A stretch of 54,760 bases of DNA, taken from NCBI GenBank assembly GCA_028279985.1, contig JANQMR010000008.1, positions 1 to 54,760 on the forward strand, read 5' to 3'. This stretch comes from Woeseiaceae bacterium. GTDB taxonomy: Bacteria; Pseudomonadota; Gammaproteobacteria; Steroidobacterales; Woeseiaceae. Under the pieces are notes generated by a model. The model ran no database searches, was not told the origin of the DNA, and worked only from the letters and a program-made list of their open reading frames with translations. This document shows positions 14,398 through 24,188 of the stretch, piece by piece (position 1 is the stretch's first letter; every line of letters begins with the position of its first letter). The position numbers and the translations under genes were made by a program.

Positions 14398-15068
14398 GAA
14401 TCCTCCTTGAGCATGTAGCCCACGCCGCGAATCGTACGGATCGCGACACCGGCCTTACGGCCCGCGAGATTCTTGCGAAGACGCGAGATATGCGACTCCA
14501 GCGCGTTCGATTGTACCTCCTCGTCGTACCCGTAGGCCGCCGATTCCAGCCTGTCGCGCGTGACGACCCGCCCTGCCGCCTTCAGCAGGCTCTCCAGGAT
14601 CATCATTTCGCGGCGCGGCAATACCACGGTTTCACCGGAAACCCGGAAATTCCTCGTCTCGCAGTTGAGCCGCAGCTTGCCCAGTTCGAGTATCCTGGCC
14701 GATGCCGGCAACGGCCGGCGTTCGGCGGCGCGCAGGCGCGCGAGCAGCTCGTCGGGCTCGAACGGCTTGACCATGTAGTCGTCGGCGCCGAGGTCCAACC
14801 CCTCGACGCGCTGATCCAAATCGCCGAGCGCGGAGAGAATCAGGAAGCGCAGCGGCAATCCCTTGCCGCGTGCGTACTCGATGAGATCGGTACCCTCGCC
14901 GTCGGGCAGACGGCGATCCAGCAATACGACCGAATACTCGTTCTCGACGATCGCCGCCTTCGCAAGCCTCAACGAATCCGCGTGGTCGACCACATGGTTT
15001 TGCCTTTCGAGCAGTCGCCGCATCGTGGTGGCGATGTCGGGATCGTCTTCAACGAGCAGTAACTTCAT
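14394..15068 (-). CDS. OmpR/PhoB-family response regulator
   Basis: The 224-residue regulator has a receiver domain with the acidic pair D8/D9, phospho-acceptor D51 in VLLDRRLPDGEG and K101 in MVKPF. A winged-helix DNA-binding domain follows from about residue 125 (ILELGKLRLNCETRNF ... VVTRDRLESAAYGYDEEVQSNALESHISRLRKNLAGR ... IRTIRGVGYMLK). The architecture is complete. The kinase partner overlaps by ATGA. The gene starts 94 bp after the giant TPR gene, separated by a strong hairpin. Targets are unknown. Confidence 0.95.
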   Translation of the reverse strand: MKLLLVEDDPDIATTMRRLLERQNHVVDHADSLRLAKAAIVENEYSVVLLDRRLPDGEGTDLIEYARGKGLPLRFLILSALGDLDQRVEGLDLGADDYMVKPFEPDELLARLRAAERRPLPASARILELGKLRLNCETRNFRVSGETVVLPRREMMILESLLKAAGRVVTRDRLESAAYGYDEEVQSNALESHISRLRKNLAGRKAGVAIRTIRGVGYMLKEDS

Positions 15069-15111
15069 CCATTGGTCCCAACTTCGGCGGCCGTTCTAAG
15101 GCGCGTCCTAA

Positions 15112-15155
15112 TGTCCTGTCCGGTGAATTCGTTGAACAATTCGCTGGACAGGACA
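15112..15155. repeat. Hairpin repeat (GTCCTGTCC...GGACAGGAC), copy 1
   Basis: An 18-bp stem (15112-15129 with 15138-15155) contains two G-T wobbles and an 8-nt loop CGTTGAAC. It sits 8 bp after the stop of the giant TPR gene and 43 bp before the response regulator. A related hairpin lies at 48415-48459; both share TTCGTTGAA at the loop and GGACA at the stem foot. It may attenuate or terminate transcription and looks like a dispersed repeat. Confidence 0.8.
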
Positions 15156-15162
15156 CTTAGCA

Positions 15163-18100
15163 CTACGTCGAGCTTCGCCCGGCGGTATGCAATACGCCTG
15201 CATCGATACGCGTTCTTGCCCGCTCGGCCTCGCCGATCCGGCGTTCTAGCTCCGCCGCGTAGTCGCGTTCGTCCGCGGCATCCGCCAGTGCCTTGAGTTC
15301 CCGCATCAAGCCGAGCGCTCCCGGGGCCTCATCGAGGGATCGCCAGACATCCAGCGCCGTTCGTGCGTCGCTGCCGTCGACCAAAGCCCGTATCAGCGCC
15401 GTTTCTTGTACCACGGTCAGCTTGCCCTGAGCGAGAATCCGGCGAGTCAGGTCGGCCGGCATTCCCGTCTCCAGATGCAGGGCCAGCGTGACCAGATCTT
15501 GCAGGACCGAGGCGTTCGGGGCGGGCCGCTTACCGGACATCCAGTGGGTCGCCCTCGATACGATGCCCCGGGCAAGATCGCCCTGCCCTTCCCGGTCGAG
15601 CTGATAGGCGATCGAGAAAACGAGTTTCAAAGCCCAGTCCTCGTTCAGTCCGCCGGCCCCGAGACTGCCGAGTATCGAATCCGCCGCGTCGCCGTACCAG
15701 GCGGAAAACACCCGTTCCCGATTCTCGACCAAAAGCGGAAGCGTCGGCATCGAGCTCATGCCCCAGCGGGCTATGCCGTGATACGAAAAGCCATACAGAC
15801 GGCAAAGTACGGAGACGTTGTTGGCGACCTCGTAGCGACGCTGCGCGGCCGAGCTGAACAGTTGCGTGTAGCCATCCGCTTCGACGGTCTGCGTCACGGC
15901 CAGAAGGGACCGCAACACGTCGGAAGCCTTTTCCGTATCGCCCGACATTGCATGGAGTCGCATCAGCTCCATGATTTTCAGTACTTCCGCCTCTTGGACG
16001 GGCCGCGCATCGTCGACCGCCGCGTCGACCGCCGCGGCCGAAAACCCGGATGCCGCGGCAAGCGCTTCCGGCGCGGGCATGAGCTTGCCCAGGGTTGCCA
16101 ATACCAGGGCGTCGTAAGCAGCGGCATACTCGGCCGCATGATCGGCTCTGGCGGCAATCGCCAGGACGCTCTCGGCAAGGCGTAAGGCCGCCTCGCCCGG
16201 CAAACGCGAAACCGCGTCGTCGATCATGTCCAACACGCTGATGACGATCTCGCGGTCGCGCGAGAAGGACCGTCGATCCTCCCGAAACTCGCCATATTTC
16301 AATTGACTCGCCGCAAGTAGCCGATAACGCTCGACCGCGTCGGCAACGGCGCCGCCCTTTGCATACAGCCTGGCGGCCAGCAACAGTTGCAGGTCGGTGG
16401 CGTAATCGCCGCGAGTCTCCCGCTCACGAAAAGCCTGCAGCTCGTCACCGCCGAGCGTATTCTCCGATTTTTCGCGCAGCAGCATCCACAAGGTGAATTC
16501 GTGGTCGCCGAGCGAACCGTCCTCGAGCGCGGCATGCATTTCCGCGAGCCTGTTTTCCAGCCGGCCGGCCGCCTCGTAGCCGTCGGCGACGAGCCGGTAG
16601 AGTTTCGTCGACGCGCGCCGGTGGACCGCCGGCATCGACGCCAGGTAGCGATCGAGCTCGACGGCACCGAAACGCGTGCCCGCGACCGCATCCAACAACG
16701 AGGCCGGCTCGCCCGCTTGCTCCGACTCGATGAGCGCCGCAAGCGATTGATAAGGACGCTTACCCCGGAACTCGAACGGATTGTATCCACCCCCGTCAGC
16801 CGCATCGAGCGGCGCGGCCAACAGAAGGTCGATCAGAGGCGAACGCCCCCCTCGGAAGGAAGGAATCGATACATCCGTATGCACTTGACGCCAAGCCGCG
16901 CGGAGCGCCAGGCGGATGCGGTGGTCGTCAGCTTCCGCCAGCGCCGCGCGGAGCTGCTCGACATCCCGCTGAACACGCGCGAACGACGGAAACCGTAACC
17001 GGGCATTGCCGTCATCCACCAGGCTGAACAGTATCCCGGCGCCGGTCGTCGGCTGAAGCCTCACATCCTGACCGAGTTCCGCCGTCAACGCCGCGAGGAC
17101 CGCCTCGTCGCGGAGGTCCGTGCCGCCGTCGGTCGCGACCGCTTCGGCGGCTGCGTACTGCTCGTCGGCGAGCAGTTGCAGGAAATAGGCCGCCCGCAGA
17201 TGCTCGTCGGCGGGGTCGTAGGCATAGTAGTCCGCAAGCGCCTGCCGCAAACGGCTGCGGTCGCCGAGCTGCAGTCGAACGTAAATCAACTCCCTGCGGT
17301 ATCTGTCGTCGTCGGGGTACGACCCGATCAAGGACTCCAGCAACTCCGCCGCTTCCGTCACCAAGGCCACGTCCACCTGGGGCACCCGGCGAAAGAGCGC
17401 TTCGAATCGCAGCTCGTAGACCCTGCGCGCGATTGCCGGATCGGCGAGTTCGCCGTTTTGCAAGCCCGCCAGCACCCGCGCGTGTGCATCCTCGAAAAAC
17501 GCCTCGGTCCAGTACCTGAGCATCCACAAGCCGTCCCCGAGCGCACCGGCACGATGCAGTGCCAGCAACTCGTCGAAGGCTACGTCGTCGGCGCCATCGA
17601 AACGCGCACGAAGCAAAGGCGCGGGATCGGCACTGCTGCGTGTCCAACGCATCCAGGTATCTGCCAGATCGTGGAGTAGCTCGACGTTGTCGGGATGGGC
17701 ATCGAGAACCAGCAAGGCGAACAAGCTGCGCGCACGCGTGTCGTTGAGCTTCATGTCCTGGCCGGACAGGTATGCGGCGGCGACGTCGGATACCTCCCGC
17801 TTTTGCGCCGGCGTCAACGCCTGCGCTAGCCAGTGGGCGAAAACGGCGCGCATGTCCAGGGTCCCGCCAAACCGGTCGTCGCTCTGCCGTCCGATTGCCG
17901 CTTTTACGAACCGTAGCTCTTCGGCCAGCGTTGCCTTTGTCGAAACATACTCCCAGACCGGATTCATTCTTATATACGATTCGCCGAGAAACGCCTGCAC
18001 CGCCTGGAATTCCAGCAAACCGGACAACTCGCTCACCGAGATCAGCTCGCGCCCCGTGAGTTCCTCGAGGTCTGCTACCAGAGCCGGGTCGTCGAGCAGC

Positions 18101-21100
18101 AGGCGTACGAAGGCGACGGGCCGGTCTTTGAGCGTCGGGACAATGCTTGATACGAAGCGGCGATACTCGCCCTCGCTCAAAGTCGCGCGGGCATAACCCA
18201 GGCCCTGGCGGTACTCCCCCTCGGCGATCCGTTCACGGCAAAGCGCCGCCAGTCCCTGCTCGTCCCCGAGCAGGCGCGAAAGCTTGACCGCGGTTTCGAG
18301 GTCCCCGGCCGCTTTCGCCGCGGCCAGGTCCGACAGCAGCGAACGCGGGCGTAGCGGCGTTTCCGCGGCGATGCCGGCGACGGACTCCATTTCGCCGGCA
18401 ACGGCGGCCCGTCCCCGGTCGCGGTAGTCGCCGGCAATCTTGCGCACGTAGTCGGTATCTTGTTTGAAGTCCGCGAGCAACGCACGATCGGCATATTCCG
18501 CGAGCGCCGGATTGCCGGTTTTGTACGCGACACGGCGCATGAACCGTGCCATGCGATCGAGCCGCGGATAACGCGCAAGCGGCAAGCGCTCCCGTTCGTG
18601 CGCCAGCGCGACGACGTTTGCGAGCTCCGTGTCGAAGCGCTGCTTGATCGCTCGAATGCGAGCTTCTGCCGAATCCTGCTCCGGCGGCCAGGTGATCAAC
18701 AAGCCGGCTGTCAACGCCTCATAATAAGTCCGGTAATCGCGGTTGACCGTTACGTCGACTTCCGGCTGATACACCGATAAAGGGCCCGAGCGGGGCGCCG
18801 GCGGGTCGTTCTTCAGCACCGCCGGCTGCGCGCTCAACAGGTTCAACAACGCGCGCAGATACAATTCGTTGGCCACGTCGTCCTGACCGCCGGCCTCCCG
18901 CAAGACGCCGGTGCGCAGCAACAACTCCAGGTCGTCCCGGTCGACGCTCAATGCCCGGTTGTAATACGACAGGGCCCGATCCAGGTAACCCGCGTCTCGA
19001 TACAGCGATGCCCTGGTCGCGTTCACGTCGATCGTACCGGTGATGTCATCGATCAGGCCGAAAGCCTTGTCCGCGCCCTGCATGTCCCCCTGCTCGAGCA
19101 AGGTCTCGCCCACGTTGATGTAGACCTCGGGCGGAAGCTGCTGGCGCAGTCCGATCAGGCGCCTCGCATAGCGCAACTGACGCGCGCTATCGCCCCGGTT
19201 GCCACCGGCAAAACCGGCGCCCGGCGTCGACATCGTCACCAACTCGCGCAGTATCGCCCCCCGGCGGAGCCCCGCTTGCGACAACGAGTTCTCGATGGCC
19301 GCATACTCTCCCTCGATATCGCCGGTCTCCACGGCAATGTCCGCCAGCAGCCGGTACAGGTAGAACCGGTCCTGGCGCCCGGTAATCCGCTCCAGAACGA
19401 TCCGCTGCGTCCAGCGAAACAGATCCCGCAAGGCCGGTGTCAGCGACTCGCCGAAACGTCGCTGACCGGCCATGTTGATGATCCCGTCCACCGCGACGAC
19501 GAAGCCGTTGTCGTCCGACGCGTGTTCCGCCACGTACTGTAGCAGGGCGATCGCCTCGTCGGTGCGGCCGTCCGCTTTCATCAGGTCCGCCATCAACAAC
19601 AAGTTGTCGCTGTGCTCCGGTTTTTCCGCCAGGGCCCGGCGATAACTCGCGACCGCCTGATCGTTGAAGCCCGCCATCGACAGAATGCTCGCCTCGAACT
19701 CGCCGCTCACGGCGTCCGCATCGTACGCCCGCAGCTCGCCCAGCCAATGCTCGATCTCCCGTTCTTTTTCCGGATCGCCCGCCCCCTCCGCCAGGTCGAA
19801 TGCCAGCAGGTTCAGCACCAGGTTCTGTATGTGTTCGACCCGGTTTTCCGGGTCGATGCGTTCCAGCCGGCGCAACACCTGGTCGTATTTCGAATACTCG
19901 GAAAGCTGAAGGTAGACCTGGCCGAGTTGCCTCAGCCGCTCGACTTCGCTGCCGCCGCTGTAACGCGCGTACTCTTCGATCACCTCGGTCGCCGAAAACG
20001 CATCACCCACTTCCGAATAGATCCGCACCAGCAACTGGATGTCGTTCCTGTTCGCCTGCTGTCGATAAAGACGCTCTTCCAGATCGACCACGACGTCGCC
20101 CAGCATCGAAAGCTCGGCCGCCAACTGCAGGAACTGACTCTCGGCAAAACTGCGCCGCGCCGGACTATCGACGCTCAGCCAAATCGCCTGCCAGACCTCG
20201 AGCGCTTTTTCCTTGTCGCCGACCAGTCCGTAAAGCCACGCAAGCCGCATCCGCTCGTCGTAACCCAGGCCGCCCTCGGAGGCCTGCAAGCCCTCGTACA
20301 CGCGCACCGCCTCGGCATGCTGTTGCATGCGCTCATAGCCGTCGGCAACCACCCGAAAATCGCTGGACCCCGCCGGCAGCGCCGCTTCCAGGCGCCGCAG
20401 CGCGGCCAGCGCCTGACGGTCTTCGCCGCGCGCAAAATGAGTCTCGAACAAGAACGTCAACCCGGACACCGAATCGCCGTGAGCGCCGATGTGGCGTTCA
20501 ACCATCCCGGTGGCTTCACCGACAAAGCCCATCTCCAACATGCGCCCGGCCGCCTCCACCAGCAGCGGCAGGCGCTCCGCATTGTGCGACTCGAACTCAG
20601 ACCAGACCGACAAGGCCCGCGCCGGCGTACCCGCCTCCATGTAGTGTGCCGCCAGCGCCGCATGCCACGACAGCGCCTCCGGTTCGGCCGCCATCAGCCG
20701 CCGGTATTCCGACACCATCTCCGGCGTCCGGCCCGCCGCCGCATACAAATCGATCAGCCGTTGGCGCGACGCCCGATCGATCCCGTCCGTCTCGAGGCTC
20801 CGGTAGAATGCGATCGCCTCGCCGTATTGACCCGTCTCGATCAGCAGTTCCACACGGGTCCGCAGCAGCTCATCGTTCAAGGTCCCCAAACCGTCCAGCT
20901 CGTCGATCAGCGCTTGCAGGGCGTCAGCGTTCCGGTACGCCTCGACCAACACGGCCAGGGCGTACAAGGCATCGAGACGCGCCGCCGCCGACCGATACGC
21001 CGCCCACGCCGAGGTTTGTGCCAAACCGAGGTCACCCGCCGCAACCGCCCATTCCGCCAACCGAATTTGCTCTGCGAACGCCTCGGCCCCCGGCCGGTAC

Positions 21101-21705
21101 AGCTCGATTGCACGATCCGGTCGGCCGAGCACGGCCAGCGCTACCGCCGAACGGTTCCTGAACGCCTGATCGCGCTCACCGGCCAAGGCAACCAGGGCCT
21201 CGACGTCACGTTCACTCACCTCCAGCATCGCGAGGCGCAGACCGATGAACGCCGCCTCATTCGCATCCTCGGTCGCCGCCAGCGCCTGTCGATACCACGG
21301 CACGGCAGCCGCCGTATCGCCCGACGCATCGACAATCCGCGCTTTCAACAACAGGCCGTCCGCGCTCTCATACAGCGACAGCGCAGCATCGAGCGACGCC
21401 AGCGCCCGGTCACGCATACCGGAACGCCAGTACAAATGCGCAATCGACAAATGGTGGTTGGCCCGCTCGACCGCCGGCCGGCCCGACCGGCGCGCAAATA
21501 CCTGCAGCCGACTCACCGCGAGTTCTATCCCGCCGCTGTCCAGAATCGATTCCCGGTACAGCGCATCGACCAGCGACGCGTCGACGCCGTCCGATGTCGC
21601 GTTCGACTTCAACAAATCCGAAAGCGCGTTCGCGGACGCAGGACCCGCATGACACAAGGCCAGGCACAGCAGCGTTGCGGTCATCCACTTGCAAACCCTG
21701 ATCAT
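15163..21705 (-). CDS. Giant secreted helical-repeat (TPR-type) protein
   Basis: The product is 2180 residues. ATG at 21705 is chosen over earlier frames because it overlaps the upstream stop as ATGA and opens a signal peptide (MIRVCKWMTATLLCLALCHAGPASA). Nearly the whole chain consists of paired amphipathic helices with TPR-like spacing, for example RALASLDAALSLYESADGLLLKARIVDASGD, QYGEAIAFYRSLETDGIDRASRQRLIDLYAAAGRTPEM and LDRALSYYNRALSVDRDDLELLLRTGVLREAGG. Such proteins are scaffolds. In Bat systems a TPR protein (BatB/C/E) works with MoxR, DUF58 and VWA proteins, as found here upstream in a coupled operon. The size is far above usual Bat TPR proteins. It is presumably periplasmic; partner and substrate are unknown. 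No catalytic motif was seen. Confidence 0.9.
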   Translation of the reverse strand: MIRVCKWMTATLLCLALCHAGPASANALSDLLKSNATSDGVDASLVDALYRESILDSGGIELAVSRLQVFARRSGRPAVERANHHLSIAHLYWRSGMRDRALASLDAALSLYESADGLLLKARIVDASGDTAAAVPWYRQALAATEDANEAAFIGLRLAMLEVSERDVEALVALAGERDQAFRNRSAVALAVLGRPDRAIELYRPGAEAFAEQIRLAEWAVAAGDLGLAQTSAWAAYRSAAARLDALYALAVLVEAYRNADALQALIDELDGLGTLNDELLRTRVELLIETGQYGEAIAFYRSLETDGIDRASRQRLIDLYAAAGRTPEMVSEYRRLMAAEPEALSWHAALAAHYMEAGTPARALSVWSEFESHNAERLPLLVEAAGRMLEMGFVGEATGMVERHIGAHGDSVSGLTFLFETHFARGEDRQALAALRRLEAALPAGSSDFRVVADGYERMQQHAEAVRVYEGLQASEGGLGYDERMRLAWLYGLVGDKEKALEVWQAIWLSVDSPARRSFAESQFLQLAAELSMLGDVVVDLEERLYRQQANRNDIQLLVRIYSEVGDAFSATEVIEEYARYSGGSEVERLRQLGQVYLQLSEYSKYDQVLRRLERIDPENRVEHIQNLVLNLLAFDLAEGAGDPEKEREIEHWLGELRAYDADAVSGEFEASILSMAGFNDQAVASYRRALAEKPEHSDNLLLMADLMKADGRTDEAIALLQYVAEHASDDNGFVVAVDGIINMAGQRRFGESLTPALRDLFRWTQRIVLERITGRQDRFYLYRLLADIAVETGDIEGEYAAIENSLSQAGLRRGAILRELVTMSTPGAGFAGGNRGDSARQLRYARRLIGLRQQLPPEVYINVGETLLEQGDMQGADKAFGLIDDITGTIDVNATRASLYRDAGYLDRALSYYNRALSVDRDDLELLLRTGVLREAGGQDDVANELYLRALLNLLSAQPAVLKNDPPAPRSGPLSVYQPEVDVTVNRDYRTYYEALTAGLLITWPPEQDSAEARIRAIKQRFDTELANVVALAHERERLPLARYPRLDRMARFMRRVAYKTGNPALAEYADRALLADFKQDTDYVRKIAGDYRDRGRAAVAGEMESVAGIAAETPLRPRSLLSDLAAAKAAGDLETAVKLSRLLGDEQGLAALCRERIAEGEYRQGLGYARATLSEGEYRRFVSSIVPTLKDRPVAFVRLLLDDPALVADLEELTGRELISVSELSGLLEFQAVQAFLGESYIRMNPVWEYVSTKATLAEELRFVKAAIGRQSDDRFGGTLDMRAVFAHWLAQALTPAQKREVSDVAAAYLSGQDMKLNDTRARSLFALLVLDAHPDNVELLHDLADTWMRWTRSSADPAPLLRARFDGADDVAFDELLALHRAGALGDGLWMLRYWTEAFFEDAHARVLAGLQNGELADPAIARRVYELRFEALFRRVPQVDVALVTEAAELLESLIGSYPDDDRYRRELIYVRLQLGDRSRLRQALADYYAYDPADEHLRAAYFLQLLADEQYAAAEAVATDGGTDLRDEAVLAALTAELGQDVRLQPTTGAGILFSLVDDGNARLRFPSFARVQRDVEQLRAALAEADDHRIRLALRAAWRQVHTDVSIPSFRGGRSPLIDLLLAAPLDAADGGGYNPFEFRGKRPYQSLAALIESEQAGEPASLLDAVAGTRFGAVELDRYLASMPAVHRRASTKLYRLVADGYEAAGRLENRLAEMHAALEDGSLGDHEFTLWMLLREKSENTLGGDELQAFRERETRGDYATDLQLLLAARLYAKGGAVADAVERYRLLAASQLKYGEFREDRRSFSRDREIVISVLDMIDDAVSRLPGEAALRLAESVLAIAARADHAAEYAAAYDALVLATLGKLMPAPEALAAASGFSAAAVDAAVDDARPVQEAEVLKIMELMRLHAMSGDTEKASDVLRSLLAVTQTVEADGYTQLFSSAAQRRYEVANNVSVLCRLYGFSYHGIARWGMSSMPTLPLLVENRERVFSAWYGDAADSILGSLGAGGLNEDWALKLVFSIAYQLDREGQGDLARGIVSRATHWMSGKRPAPNASVLQDLVTLALHLETGMPADLTRRILAQGKLTVVQETALIRALVDGSDARTALDVWRSLDEAPGALGLMRELKALADAADERDYAAELERRIGEAERARTRIDAGVLHTAGRSST

Positions 21706-24188
21706 GCCGCCTCCCGGGGCCAGCGCCGGTACAGCAACTCGGCCAGATACATCAACAAGGCCAGCAGCAACAGCCACGGCCAGATCCGGGTCACGACGAA
21801 CGACAGCTCGCCGGAACCCGCCGCCAGGCGCCCATCGCGGATATCGGCCGGCACGAGCGCCGTGCCGCCGGTGAGCGCCGACAAGCCGTTTAGGTCCAGC
21901 GCCAGCGCGGGATCGACCTGCCGCTCGCCGCTGGTGTCCGAGCGCGGGCCGGCAGCGATACGCTGCAGACCGCGTTTACCGGCATCCACGACGGCACGGA
22001 CCGCAGCGGCGGGCCGCGTCGGGATGTCCGCTTCGAAAAGGCCGGGAGCGTATTCCCTGAATGCGACAGGCGATTCCGCCACTACGCCGCCATCGGCATC
22101 CAGCAGATAGGCCGTCGGCGCCGAGGATTCGTCGCGCAGATTCCGCCGCGCCGTCAGCGTGACGACATCGTGGCGGCGCGCCAGCGTCAGGTCGAACGGC
22201 GTGTTGTCGGCGGCGGTGCGCGCCAGCACCCGGCCGAGAAACTCGGCATAGCCGTCCCAGTCGCTCCAGCCCTCGGTTCCGGCGCCGACCGGTTCGCTCA
22301 TGAAAGCGGTCACCCGGCCCAAACCGTAACGCCAGCTCGCCAGGACCGGGTGCTGCCGGTCCCGCGCCTCGATCAGCACCTCGGCGCCGTCGCGACGTTC
22401 GACTTCGACATAAGCGTTCAGCGGCGGCAGGGCCGTATTGTCGACGTCGGCCCACCAGCCGCGGCCGCCCAGGCCCTCGACGCCGAAAACACCCTGCCGG
22501 TACTTAGACGGTTTTTTGGTCGACGGCTGTTTCAGTATCAGCTCGACGAGCTGGAACTGATTGCCCACGGAATAAAAGCGGCCCTGCCCCCAGTTCGCCA
22601 TGTCGCTCATGATTTGATTGTGGCCGCCCTGGCCGACCAGTATCGTCGACAGGTTGATACGGTCCCTGGACATCCGCCGAATCATCGCCTCGTAGTTGCT
22701 GTCTTCGATGCCCGCGTCCGTGATCACGAGGATATGCTTGTAGCGCGTGTTCACGTTGAGCAGGCCGTAATAGGCCTCCAGGACCGCCGGGTACAACACG
22801 GTACCGCCGATGGCCTTCATGCGGCCGATGGCGCGGTCGATCTCGATCTTGTTCGACGCCGGTTGCATCGGTACCGCCCAGTGCTTGTTGCCGTAGAACT
22901 CGACGATGCCGATACGATCGTGCGGCTGCAGCCGGCGAACGGCAATGCGGGCGATGTGTTTTGCGAGCTCGATGCGGGTACCCGCCATCGAGCCCGATGT
23001 GTCGAGAATGATCGCAAGCCCCACGCTCGGATCGATCTTGTCTTCGTCGCCCGTGAGCTCGACCGGCAGCAAGCCGGCAACGGCCGTATCGAAATAGCCG
23101 CCGTCGGCGAACGCCGCCTCGCCGCCGCTGTGCAAAAGGCCGACACCGTCGTTTTTGACCGCGTCGGCCAAGGCATGTTGGGCATCCTCCGGCAAGGACC
23201 GCGCCGGCAGGTCGTCGAGCATGACCAGATCGTAGACTGAAAAATCGCTGCTCCCGCCGAGCTCGCGGCCGGCGCTGGTTTCGATGTCGAAGCCCGCGCC
23301 CAGCAGCGTCGACAAGCGCGTTGCCGCGTCGCGCTGGCGCTCGCCGAGGTAGAGGATCCGAACCGGCTCCTGCACGGCGAGGATGTGATCGAAAGTATTG
23401 TTGTCCGGATACGAATCCCGTGCCGCGACCAACTCGGCCTCGAAGTCTATAAAGCCGGCCCGGCGGGCCTCGAACTGCAAGGCCACGGAGCGCCGGCCGT
23501 CGCTTGCGAACGGTCCGCTGCGCGCGACGGTCTCGCCGTCGTTGATCAGCAATACCTCGAGGTCCGCGCCCGTACCGACGACGTCGACCCGCACGGTGAC
23601 CGATTCGCCCACCCGCGCGTCGCTCGATTGCACGTCGGATATGAATACATCGTCCGCCGCCTCGTACAGGTCGTAGGTGTGTACCGGAATGCCCCGCTCG
23701 ACCAGTTGCGCCACGCCGGCACCCCAATGACGGTCGGTCGACAATCCGTCCGTGACCAGCGTGACCGATCCCTGCATTCCGTGCGGAATGGACTGCGCGG
23801 CAAGCGCGAGCGCATCGCCCAGCGGGGAACCGCCGCCGGCTTGCAGCGCGGTCGTATTTTCGGTCAAGGCCGCGGCCCCGCCGAGTTGCACGACCGCGAC
23901 CGTTCCCTGCCCGCCCAGGCGACTCACGAGATCGCGGGCCATGGCGGCGCCTTCCCGACGAGCTTCGTCCGACACGCTGTCGGACTGATCGAGAACGACG
24001 ACGTGATGTTCGCTCGAGCGGCTGGACACGAGCACCGGCTGTGTCAGCGCCGCGACGGTTAACACCAGAATCAGCGTGCGCAGCACGCCGTGCAGCGCGC
24101 TGCGCGGCCGGGACGGCCAGAACCATATCGCGGGAACGGCCAGCAACAGCCAGGCGAAAACCGGGTATGTCACCGCGAGTTCGATCAC
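21702..24188 (-). CDS. Membrane protein with two VWA-like domains and a GATase-like middle
   Basis: The start is GTG at 24188 because it overlaps the upstream stop as GTGA; the product is 828 residues. An N-terminal double membrane segment (VIELAVTYPVFAWLLLAVPAIWFW ... LRTLILVLTVAALTQPVLV) precedes a first VWA-like domain with DQSDS (67-71). A Rossmann-like glutamine-amidotransferase-type region follows (ILYLGERQRDAATRLSTLL ... GVGLLHSGGEAAF). A second VWA domain has a full MIDAS, D396-TSGS-400. The C-terminus has a last TM helix (IWPWLLLLALLMYLAELLY). VWA/MIDAS proteins bind metal and partner proteins, and in Bat systems they are chaperone-like partners of MoxR ATPases. It is coupled to the BatA-like gene before it and the TPR gene after it. 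Confidence 0.88.
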   Translation of the reverse strand: MIELAVTYPVFAWLLLAVPAIWFWPSRPRSALHGVLRTLILVLTVAALTQPVLVSSRSSEHHVVVLDQSDSVSDEARREGAAMARDLVSRLGGQGTVAVVQLGGAAALTENTTALQAGGGSPLGDALALAAQSIPHGMQGSVTLVTDGLSTDRHWGAGVAQLVERGIPVHTYDLYEAADDVFISDVQSSDARVGESVTVRVDVVGTGADLEVLLINDGETVARSGPFASDGRRSVALQFEARRAGFIDFEAELVAARDSYPDNNTFDHILAVQEPVRILYLGERQRDAATRLSTLLGAGFDIETSAGRELGGSSDFSVYDLVMLDDLPARSLPEDAQHALADAVKNDGVGLLHSGGEAAFADGGYFDTAVAGLLPVELTGDEDKIDPSVGLAIILDTSGSMAGTRIELAKHIARIAVRRLQPHDRIGIVEFYGNKHWAVPMQPASNKIEIDRAIGRMKAIGGTVLYPAVLEAYYGLLNVNTRYKHILVITDAGIEDSNYEAMIRRMSRDRINLSTILVGQGGHNQIMSDMANWGQGRFYSVGNQFQLVELILKQPSTKKPSKYRQGVFGVEGLGGRGWWADVDNTALPPLNAYVEVERRDGAEVLIEARDRQHPVLASWRYGLGRVTAFMSEPVGAGTEGWSDWDGYAEFLGRVLARTAADNTPFDLTLARRHDVVTLTARRNLRDESSAPTAYLLDADGGVVAESPVAFREYAPGLFEADIPTRPAAAVRAVVDAGKRGLQRIAAGPRSDTSGERQVDPALALDLNGLSALTGGTALVPADIRDGRLAAGSGELSFVVTRIWPWLLLLALLMYLAELLYRRWPREAA

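Noticed and set aside
19612..22110. 832-codon open frame on the plus strand
   Set aside because: It is antisense to the giant TPR gene, rich in Arg, Gln and Pro, and is explained by GC-rich codon bias of the opposite strand.
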